Assembly (NCBI GenBank): GCA_028282485.1
Contig: JANQHU010000162.1
Coordinates: 1 to 5,475, forward strand
Source of the DNA: Bacillota bacterium
Lineage (GTDB): Bacteria > Bacillota > UBA4882 > UBA8346
Length of the DNA stretch: 5,475 bases
Direction of reading: 5' to 3'
Shown: positions 1-5,475 of the stretch, one piece after another
How the letters are laid out: every line of letters begins with the position of its first letter
Numbering within the stretch: position 1 is the stretch's first letter
Translations under genes and position numbers: made by a program
Notes under the pieces: model-generated
Seen by the model: only the letters and a program-made list of their open reading frames with translations
What the model was told of the DNA's origin: nothing
Database searches by the model: none

Positions 1-1447
1 GGTTACTTTCCACCCGGTACTCACCAATTAAATTTACAAACAAACCCAAGACAAAAGCGTGGTAGAACTCTTCCCCTTTTTTGGTATCAACATCGTAATA
101 ACTAAAATATTTTATCGCCATTTCCTGAAAGATTCGCCCGAAAATTTTTAGGCTCCCCCGGGTCAGCTCTTGCAACATCTGGGCTACTACTTCGCTTCCC
201 AGACTTTCAGCAAACCAGTGACGAATAATGTCGTCATACAAAGTATATATCTCCTGGTTAGGGACTCCTAAAATTCCTCTCCGAATCACCATCTTTCGCT
301 TTCCTGCACCTACTTCTTCTACTTTTTCCCCCACCAAATTCAAGTAGCCGCTATGTAAAAAAAGGCTCCAGAGATTATCTTTACTCGTCTTTAAAATATC
401 GTAATTAATGTTTTCATTGAGCAATACTGCGATGGTCTCACCCCGGAGGAGTTTAGCAAAGTTTTCTTTAATAGCGGCAAGATTCACCCGGAGTAGATCT
501 TTTATCAACCCGTCGGAACTGGTATTCACCCAGTAGGCTTTTGCCTTTCTTCCCCCATCTGCTATATAATTAATAATACTCCAGGGATTATAGACTCGGG
601 CTTTGCCAAACTGATAACCATTATACCAAGCTCTTACTTCCTCCTGCTTCTCTTGTAACTGATAATATGCTAACATTTGCTCGGTTTTTTCTTCGGTAAA
701 ACCAAATTTATCCCCGTAAGCCTCATCCATAACTGTCGCTATTTTAGGATTATTTAGTCCGCTAAAAATATTCTCCTTACTCACCCGGGTAATTCCGGTG
801 ACTACGGCAAATTTGAGGCTCTCGTTACCTTTTAATGCCTCCGTCAAAAAGTTACGCATAAAGTTAATGATCGGTTCAACAAATTTATTGATATAACCGC
901 TAATTATCGGCGTGTCGTATTCGTCCAGTAAAACGATTACCTTGCGGCCATAGTATTTTTCCAAGTACTCCGTTAGGTTTTTTAAAGAGATTTCTAATTC
1001 CTTTTTACTCATTTCACCCCTTAAGATTTTTTGAAAATAATTTTGTTGGGTGGGTGATAATTTTTCTCGGACAAAATCGTAATCATCGTATACTTTTTGC
1101 ATTAATAATTTAATGCCTTCATAACTATCCTGCCAGTTAGTCTCCTTAATTCCTTTTAGGGTAAAAAAGACCACCGGATAACTGCCCGACTCCTCAATTA
1201 GTTCATTTTCAGCAATGGCTAACCCTTGAAACAGCTCTCGACCCTCGGCTTCTTGTATGTCGTAAAAATACTTGATCATACTCAGGTTCAAAGTCTTCCC
1301 AAAACGCCGCGGACGGGTGATTAAAGTTACCTCAGCTCCATTATAATTTAACTCTTTAATCAAATTAGAATTATCCAAAAAATAGTAATTATTTAAAATT
1401 ATCTTTTTAAAATCATCGATACCGATGGGTAATTTTTTGAATTCCAT
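1..1447 (-). CDS. AAA-ATPase-like / PD-(D/E)XK nuclease family protein, copy A (3' end cut by window edge)
   Basis: By hand translation the frame is open from an ATG at 1447 to the left edge: 482 codons, no stop or frameshift. The product aligns with the downstream-numbered paralog (1491-3188) along its whole visible length, so about 80 residues are missing beyond the edge. Seen: N-terminal LPIGIDDF, degenerate Walker A TRPRRFGKT (residues 44-52), Walker B VIVLLDEYD (170-178), sensor-like TGITRVSKENIFSGLNN (218-234), DKFGFTEE (246-253), WYNGY (274-278), YNPWSI (286-291) and YWVNTS (305-310). These are hallmarks of the AAA-ATPase-like family PF09820. The start of the C-terminal DUF1703/PDDEXK_9 nuclease domain is visible (FYHAFVLGLF, 461-470), but its catalytic Asp and Glu-x-Lys fall outside the window. 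No signal peptide or membrane segment. The family's cellular role is not established; ATP-dependent nuclease action on DNA is inferred from the folds. It lies 43 bp after the stop of copy B on the same strand, so co-transcription is likely. The start is supported by the matching start and leader of copy B. Confidence 0.9.
   Translation of the reverse strand, partial: MEFKKLPIGIDDFKKIILNNYYFLDNSNLIKELNYNGAEVTLITRPRRFGKTLNLSMIKYFYDIQEAEGRELFQGLAIAENELIEESGSYPVVFFTLKGIKETNWQDSYEGIKLLMQKVYDDYDFVREKLSPTQQNYFQKILRGEMSKKELEISLKNLTEYLEKYYGRKVIVLLDEYDTPIISGYINKFVEPIINFMRNFLTEALKGNESLKFAVVTGITRVSKENIFSGLNNPKIATVMDEAYGDKFGFTEEKTEQMLAYYQLQEKQEEVRAWYNGYQFGKARVYNPWSIINYIADGGRKAKAYWVNTSSDGLIKDLLRVNLAAIKENFAKLLRGETIAVLLNENINYDILKTSKDNLWSLFLHSGYLNLVGEKVEEVGAGKRKMVIRRGILGVPNQEIYTLYDDIIRHWFAESLGSEVVAQMLQELTRGSLKIFGRIFQEMAIKYFSYYDVDTKKGEEFYHAFVLGLFVNLIGEYRVESN
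512..868. repeat. High-identity tract shared with 2250-2606 (copy A member)
   Basis: Aligned by eye at a constant offset of 1738 bases, this 357-bp stretch differs from 2250-2606 at about 18 positions (~95% identity), with roughly five amino-acid changes. It encodes residues ~193-312: the sensor-like segment, WYNGY, YNPWSI and YWVNTS. Identity falls abruptly on both sides: before 512 the codons for LIKDLLR already differ at many third positions, and after 868 the conserved DEYDTPII codons carry about six synonymous differences in 24 bases. It is a direct repeat internal to two tandem genes, best explained by gene conversion or unequal exchange. Confidence 0.8.
1275..1330. repeat. Short high-identity tract over Walker A codons, shared with 3016-3071 (copy A member)
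   Basis: These 56 bases match 3016-3071 with a single mismatch (at the Pro/Arg codons of TRPRRFGKT). They encode residues ~40-58 around the Walker A motif. The neighbouring codons on both sides are much more divergent, including at third positions, so selection on protein sequence alone does not easily explain the identity. Confidence 0.7.
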
Positions 1448-1456
1448 AGCTGGTTA

Positions 1457-1467
1457 ATCACTACTTT
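1457..1467 (-). promoter_or_regulatory. Ribosome binding site of copy A
   Basis: On the minus strand this reads AAAGTAGTGAT, also matching 8 of 11 positions of AAGGAGGTGAT, 9 nt before the ATG at 1447. The 20 bases before the start codon (1448-1467) match the leader of copy B (3189-3208) at 15 positions without a gap, so the leader was duplicated with the gene. Confidence 0.55.
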
Positions 1468-1473
1468 CGTTAA

Positions 1474-1487
1474 TTAATTTAAATTAA
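1474..1487. repeat. 14-bp perfect AT-only palindrome between copies B and A
   Basis: TTAATTTAAATTAA is its own reverse complement and sits just after the stop codon of copy B in the 43-bp gap. It has no GC stem and no T-run of terminator type. It may be a chance product of AT-rich DNA; a binding site cannot be excluded. Confidence 0.3.
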
Positions 1488-1490
1488 AAC

Positions 1491-3188
1491 TCACCGAAAA
1501 ACTACTATGCACTCCTTGCCCCGAAAACCGATCCCCAATTCCATTATCTCGCTAACCCCAGCCTTTTCTAGCTCGAGGCGGTATTTCCGGTTCTCGATCT
1601 GCTGCAGGGCACTGGCTACGGTTTCTTGCAAATCCTTTTCCTTAGCTCCCTGCTTCTTAAGTTCCATAATCAAGCCTCTTTTACTGCTGTCTCGGGGAAT
1701 TAATAATAAGTCACTGCGGCCGTAGCCGATCTCCCGGTTGCTTTCCACCCGGTATTGCCCAATTAAATTGACAAATAAACCCAAGACAAAGGCGTGGTAA
1801 AACTCTTCTCCTTTAGATTCGGTCACATCATAGTAACTAAAATACTTGGCCGCCATTTCGCTAAAAAGTTCGCTAAATTCTGTCAAATCGCCAGTGGTAA
1901 GTTCTTGTAACAGCTCCATCACTAGTTCATTACCAACACTCTCGGTAAACCAGTGGCGAAAAATATTTAAATATAAACTCCTCACTTCACTATTAGGAAT
2001 CTGTAAGTAATATTGGTCTTCGATTACTTCCCCTAATTCGTCATGAAATAAAACCTCCCGCTGCACTGCGACCACATTTAAATAGCCACTCTGGACAAAA
2101 AGCGTCCAAATATTCTCTTTTTGCGCCTTTAAAATATTAAAATCAATATTATCGTTGAAGCTAGTTTTGATCTTTTCCCCCCGAATTAACCGAGCAAAAC
2201 TTTCTTTCAGCTCCGCCATATTTAACCTTAATAGATCTTTAATTAAACTGTCGGAACTGGTATTCACCCAGTAGGCTTTCGCCTTTCTTCCCCCATCTGC
2301 TATATAATTAATAATACTCCAGGGATTATAGACTCGGGCTTTGCCAAACTGATAACCATTATACCAAGCTCTTACCTCCTCCTGCTTCTCCTCTAACTGA
2401 TAATATGCTAACATCTGCTCGGTTTTTTCTTCGGTAAAACCAAATTTATCCTCGTAAGCTCCATCCATGACTGTCGCTATTTTAGGATTATTCAGCCCGC
2501 TAAAGATATTCTCCTTACTCACCCGGGTAATTCCGGTGATCACGGCAAATTTCAGGCTCTCATTGCCTTTTAAAGCCTCCGTCAAAAAGTTACGCATAAA
2601 GTTAATTACTGGTTCAAAAAATTTATAAATATAGCCGTTAATAATTGGCGTATCATACTCATCAATCAGCACAATTACTTTTTGCTGATAGTACTTTTCC
2701 AAATATTCGGTGAGATACTTTAAGGATACTTCTAATTCTTTTTTAGAAGCCCTCCCCAGCCGAATCTTCTGATAATATTCTCGATCTCCTTCATCTAGAA
2801 TGGCTACTATTTCTTGATATTCTTTATAAAGATGCTGCATCATTAAGCTAAGGCCCTCGTAAGTATTCTCCCAATCAATATCTTTTAGCCCTTTCAAGCT
2901 AAAAAAAACTACTGGATATTGGCCTGACTCTTGCTTTAGCTTCTCATCCCCCAAAACCGCCAAATTCTCAAATAGCTTTATCCCTTCAGCAGCTCGAAGA
3001 TCGTAAAAATATTTAATCATACTCAGGTTCAAAGTCTTCCCAAAACGCCGCGGGCGGGTGATTAAAGTTACTTTAGCACCATTTTGATGCAGTTCTTTGA
3101 TTAATAAAGAATTATCTATAAAATAATAATTATCCCTAATTAACTCCTCGAAATCATCAATACCAATCGGTAATTTTTTTAATTCCAT
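1491..3188 (-). CDS. AAA-ATPase-like / PD-(D/E)XK nuclease family protein, copy B (complete)
   Basis: Complete 565-residue protein, ATG at 3186-3188, TGA at 1491-1493; the length is ordinary for this family. The N-terminal half is an AAA-ATPase-like domain (PF09820 type): LPIGIDDF (6-13), Walker A variant TRPRRFGKT (44-52), Walker B VIVLIDEYD (171-179), a sensor-like segment TGITRVSKENIFSGLNN (218-234), then WYNGY (275-279) and YNPWSI (287-292). The C-terminal part is a DUF1703/PDDEXK_9-type domain: FYHAFVLGLF (463-472), E482, GYGRSDLLL (488-496) with probable catalytic D493, and MELKK (508-512) with E509 and K511, followed by a helix containing Q529 and a C-terminal strand GIGFRGKECIVVF. All expected catalytic residues are present, so the enzyme looks intact. 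It is cytoplasmic by appearance. Such proteins are often found in many copies per genome; their function is unknown, and a nuclease role in defence or mobile-DNA turnover is inference. It sits 157 bp after the helicase gene and directly before paralog A. Confidence 0.95.
   Translation of the reverse strand: MELKKLPIGIDDFEELIRDNYYFIDNSLLIKELHQNGAKVTLITRPRRFGKTLNLSMIKYFYDLRAAEGIKLFENLAVLGDEKLKQESGQYPVVFFSLKGLKDIDWENTYEGLSLMMQHLYKEYQEIVAILDEGDREYYQKIRLGRASKKELEVSLKYLTEYLEKYYQQKVIVLIDEYDTPIINGYIYKFFEPVINFMRNFLTEALKGNESLKFAVITGITRVSKENIFSGLNNPKIATVMDGAYEDKFGFTEEKTEQMLAYYQLEEKQEEVRAWYNGYQFGKARVYNPWSIINYIADGGRKAKAYWVNTSSDSLIKDLLRLNMAELKESFARLIRGEKIKTSFNDNIDFNILKAQKENIWTLFVQSGYLNVVAVQREVLFHDELGEVIEDQYYLQIPNSEVRSLYLNIFRHWFTESVGNELVMELLQELTTGDLTEFSELFSEMAAKYFSYYDVTESKGEEFYHAFVLGLFVNLIGQYRVESNREIGYGRSDLLLIPRDSSKRGLIMELKKQGAKEKDLQETVASALQQIENRKYRLELEKAGVSEIMELGIGFRGKECIVVFR
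2250..2606. repeat. High-identity tract shared with 512-868 (copy B member)
   Basis: This is the partner of the tract in copy A, in the same orientation and without gaps. It lies inside copy B, covering the C-terminal half of the ATPase domain and the linker towards the nuclease domain. Confidence 0.8.
3016..3071. repeat. Short high-identity tract over Walker A codons, shared with 1275-1330 (copy B member)
   Basis: Partner of the 56-bp tract in copy A, in the same orientation (offset 1741). The offset differs by 3 from the larger tract because the copies differ by a one-codon indel between residues 70 and 87. Confidence 0.7.
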
Positions 3189-3197
3189 AGCTTGGTG

Positions 3198-3208
3198 CTC
3201 ACTTCTTT
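3198..3208 (-). promoter_or_regulatory. Ribosome binding site of copy B
   Basis: On the minus strand this reads AAAGAAGTGAG, matching 8 of 11 positions of AAGGAGGTGAT, the complement of the usual bacterial 16S rRNA 3' end. It ends 9 nt before the ATG at 3188. The site supports that ATG as the true start, and copy A has an equivalent site at the same distance. Confidence 0.6.
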
Positions 3209-3256
3209 CTTTTTCAGATCTAAATTGCTTTTAATTGACCGCGGTAATCTCTTTCT

Positions 3257-3265
3257 ATTTTAGCA
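3257..3265 (-). promoter_or_regulatory. Candidate extended -10 promoter for copy B (and A)
   Basis: Read on the minus strand this is TGCTAAAAT: an extended -10 (TGn) followed by TAAAAT, one base from the TATAAT consensus. It would start transcription near 3250 and give a leader of about 60 nt before the copy B ATG. The hexamer 17 nt upstream (TATTAA) is a poor -35, which extended -10 promoters tolerate. In AT-rich intergenic DNA such a match can arise by chance, so this is a candidate only. Confidence 0.35.
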
Positions 3266-3345
3266 TTAATAATCGGGTTTTAATATAGAAATTCTTGATT
3301 AAAAAACTGGATGTCAACGGCTCAAAAAAATATTTTATAATAAAC

Positions 3346-5475
3346 CTATTTCTTACGAAAATCAAATAAAGGTTTTTGAAGTTCTTTTTTTACAACCTTT
3401 TCTTGATTATCATTCGGATCGTGAATTTCATCAATTGCAATTGCTTTAAAAACCATTTTTCGAGGAATATCTTTTTCATCAATTTTTTTATTATTTTTAA
3501 TATTATCAAGAATTTTAATATCATAAGTTATTTCTTCTTGTCTTTGTAAATTGTTTTTTGTCTCAACCATCCCATCTTTTAAATCTGGTTCGCCTCGCCA
3601 TTCCCTGATAATCTTTTCAGTTCTCCTTTTAATACGTTCAATTATTTCATTAGTACAATCATCATCTGTATTTGCCGCAGTTTCCGTTAAGTTGAAATTC
3701 GGTTTAATTCCGTAACTAACTAATTCTTCAAAAACCCATTGCATAGTCTTTTCTGGATTACGATAAAAAGCACTACCGCGAATTCTAATAAATTTCCATC
3801 CTAATCTTTCCAGTATGGCTTGTCTTTTCAAATCATTTGGCAATTCGTCTTGAGTATGCCATTTCTCCCCATCACATTCTAAAGCCAGACGCCGCTCACC
3901 GTCTTCAACCACCATATCAATACGATAGGCTCCCACTTCCCACTGAGGAATTACCTGATAACCTTGATTTAAAAGTCTCTTCATGACTTCTTTTTCAAAT
4001 TCTGACTCAGTTTTCTTAACTTTCTCTTCATTTTTCATCAATTGAGGATTCATAGCATGTTTAATCAATCTTAGTCTAATATCATCAGGTTTCAGATCGA
4101 TTTCCGGATTCAATGAATACACTACCCACATTTGATCTTTAGCTCTACTTGCTGCAACATTATATCTTTTTCGAGTAAGATCGTTATTACCATCCTCACT
4201 CAACAATCGTAATGGACCCCCTTTTTCATTAGGCCCTGCTACCATACTTAAAAATATTACATCTCTTTCATCACCTTGAAATTGAGATGCCTTACCACAT
4301 TGGATGCGCCGTTCTTCATATTCTTTAGGTTCTAAATTAGTTTGTAGTAACTTATCAATCTCTAAAGCTTGTTCATTTCCTAATAAAGAAATCACCCCGA
4401 TAGTCTTGCCACGATAAGCCTCATCTTCCGCGCAGGCACAGACTAACGCCGCAATATATTCAGCCTCTAATTTATTCACTTTTTCCCACCTAGAAGCATT
4501 TGCAACTCTAATAGAAATTACTGACGGCTTGATACCTACTCCCGAAGTATCTCTCAAGGGTTTTATTTTACCATTATAAGACAATCGATTGCTAAACTCA
4601 ATTATCTCCGGTAAACATCGAAAATGTTCTCGAAGCATTAGAGGCTTAAATCCAGACATTTTTGCCAGATCGTAAACTGAAGTTTTTTCATTAAATAAAT
4701 GTTTATTAGGAATACCATCTAAATATTGAGCAATTAACGCCTGGATTTCTTCATTTTTTATTCCCACAGATTCAGGGCTTACTTGTTGATCATCACCAAC
4801 CACAATTACTTTTTTGCCTAAATATATGGCTGCAAGTCCCAAAATATCGGCTTGACTAGCCTCGTCAATAATTACAACGTCAAACTTATTTTTTTGCGGA
4901 TCAAAATTTTCTGCCACCCGATTTAAAGACATGATCCAAACCGGAATGGCAGTCTGGCAAAGAGGCATTAAATCGCGAGCTTTTTGTTGTAAAATTGGAG
5001 CATTTTTTCCTGTTCCTTTACCGATTTGCCTTATTGTTTGCCGCCAGCCTTCAATCGCCTGGGTTTGTTCTGAAGTTTTATTTTTAATATTGTGATACCA
5101 GGCTTTTTCATTGGCTAATCTTTGAGCATTATCCATTAAAGCTTCATTTATTTTTCTTAATTCTTTCTGAATCTGGTTAGGATCATAACTATCAATTCTA
5201 TTAATTTGATTACTTAGCTGACGCCATTTCCAGGCTAACTGAATATTTTCCGGGAGCAAGCTACTCCCATGAATTCCATCTCTTTTTTTTATAGCCGTTG
5301 CCCAGGTAGGGGCTATTTCTTGTAATCTAATTAACAATCGAGTTCTCTTATTATAAATTTTACTTTTAGCCATAATATCTTCCAAAATATTATAACTTTT
5401 TTGGTACTGTTCATAATTTTTTTCTTTAATTGCAATAAACAACTCTTCCAAAGATTCGCCGCAAGCTTTATAATT
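3346..5475 (-). CDS. Superfamily-1 (Upf1/DNA2-like) helicase with C-terminal Vsr/DUF559-like endonuclease domain (5' end cut by window edge)
   Basis: The frame stays open to the right edge (709 codons seen; TAG at 3346-3348). A TTG at 5449-5451 could be misread as a start, but the gene must begin outside the window because Walker A and motif Ia are absent. Residues below count from that TTG. Residues 1-165 are charged and helical, the usual linker before motif II. Helicase motifs: II IIDEASQAD (194-202), III VVGDDQQVSP (217-226), HFRCLPEIIEFSN (276-288), V FQGDERDVIFLS (391-402), VI YNVAASRAKDQ (430-440). This order is that of COG1112-type SF1B helicases. Residues ~483-577 form a Vsr/DUF559/MTES_1575-like nuclease: SEFE (483-486), RIDMVV (510-515), ALECDG (523-528), H532, then GWKFIRIRGS (551-560); likely catalytic residues D512, E525 and D527 are kept. 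A charged ~120-residue tail (581-701) resembles nothing I recognise. ATP-driven nucleic-acid unwinding coupled to cutting is inferred from the folds. Related helicase-Vsr fusions occur in defence islands; whether this one has an N-terminal DUF4011 cannot be seen. Confidence 0.92.
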   Translation of the reverse strand, partial: NYKACGESLEELFIAIKEKNYEQYQKSYNILEDIMAKSKIYNKRTRLLIRLQEIAPTWATAIKKRDGIHGSSLLPENIQLAWKWRQLSNQINRIDSYDPNQIQKELRKINEALMDNAQRLANEKAWYHNIKNKTSEQTQAIEGWRQTIRQIGKGTGKNAPILQQKARDLMPLCQTAIPVWIMSLNRVAENFDPQKNKFDVVIIDEASQADILGLAAIYLGKKVIVVGDDQQVSPESVGIKNEEIQALIAQYLDGIPNKHLFNEKTSVYDLAKMSGFKPLMLREHFRCLPEIIEFSNRLSYNGKIKPLRDTSGVGIKPSVISIRVANASRWEKVNKLEAEYIAALVCACAEDEAYRGKTIGVISLLGNEQALEIDKLLQTNLEPKEYEERRIQCGKASQFQGDERDVIFLSMVAGPNEKGGPLRLLSEDGNNDLTRKRYNVAASRAKDQMWVVYSLNPEIDLKPDDIRLRLIKHAMNPQLMKNEEKVKKTESEFEKEVMKRLLNQGYQVIPQWEVGAYRIDMVVEDGERRLALECDGEKWHTQDELPNDLKRQAILERLGWKFIRIRGSAFYRNPEKTMQWVFEELVSYGIKPNFNLTETAANTDDDCTNEIIERIKRRTEKIIREWRGEPDLKDGMVETKNNLQRQEEITYDIKILDNIKNNKKIDEKDIPRKMVFKAIAIDEIHDPNDNQEKVVKKELQKPLFDFRKK

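Noticed and set aside
1292..1318. Degenerate Walker A (RPRRFGKT instead of GxxxxGKT) as a sign of a dead ATPase
   Set aside because: Both paralogs carry it and this RRFGKT form is typical for the PF09820 family, so it is a family trait and not decay.
1507..1725. 72-codon plus-strand open frame
   Set aside because: It lies wholly inside copy B on the opposite strand, over the conserved nuclease-domain codons; its product is a low-complexity Ser/Leu/Pro-rich string with no recognised domain. It is a shadow of the real gene.
1..3188. Insertion sequence or composite transposon made by the two repeated genes
   Set aside because: No transposase, terminal inverted repeats or target-site duplications are visible; the repeats are coding paralogs of a nuclease family.
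3238..3245. ACCGCGGT palindrome as an operator
   Set aside because: It is only 8 bp and the flanks do not extend the symmetry; alone it is too short to call as a site, so it is mentioned only within the gap finding.
3324..3345. Rho-independent terminator after the helicase stop
   Set aside because: There is a run of seven T on the minus strand (from 3330), but the preceding sequence can form only a very weak AT-only stem with no GC pairs. It does not meet the usual terminator form.
5449..5451. TTG as the start codon of the helicase gene
   Set aside because: The frame continues upstream to the window edge without a stop, and essential helicase motifs (Walker A, Ia) are missing from the part that would follow this start. 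The true start is outside the window.

Overview
The window comes from an AT-rich bacterial genome. Both upstream leaders visible on the minus strand carry a sequence resembling the extended anti-SD complement (AAGGAGGTGAT-like), and the protein families are typical of anaerobic low-GC bacteria such as Clostridia or Halanaerobiales. That placement is a guess from style; no rRNA, tRNA or housekeeping marker is present. All genes lie on the minus strand, so the reading order is right to left.

Layout in the direction of transcription: (1) positions 5475 to 3346 hold the C-terminal ~709 codons of a large superfamily-1 (Upf1/DNA2-like, COG1112-type) helicase fused to a Vsr/DUF559-like PD-(D/E)XK endonuclease domain. 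Its N-terminal part, with Walker A, lies beyond the right edge. (2) A 157-bp gap (3189-3345) has a candidate extended -10 promoter and a leader with a ribosome binding site. (3) Positions 3188 to 1491 hold a complete 565-aa protein with an AAA-ATPase-like domain (PF09820 type) followed by a DUF1703/PDDEXK_9-type nuclease domain. (4) A 43-bp gap is followed by a second copy of the same gene (1447 to 1). It is open throughout, but the left edge cuts it just before the nuclease catalytic core.

All three genes pair an NTPase with a PD-(D/E)XK nuclease. The helicase-nuclease architecture is one reported in anti-phage defence islands, so a defence or mobile-DNA-related accessory region is a reasonable inference, not something the sequence proves. 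The two AAA-ATPase/nuclease genes are tandem paralogs. A ~357-bp tract is ~95% identical at DNA level, and a 56-bp tract over the Walker A codons has one mismatch. The rest has diverged strongly, including at synonymous sites. This mosaic suggests recent gene conversion between otherwise old duplicates. No mobile-element ends, CRISPR array, RNA gene or convincing terminator was found.
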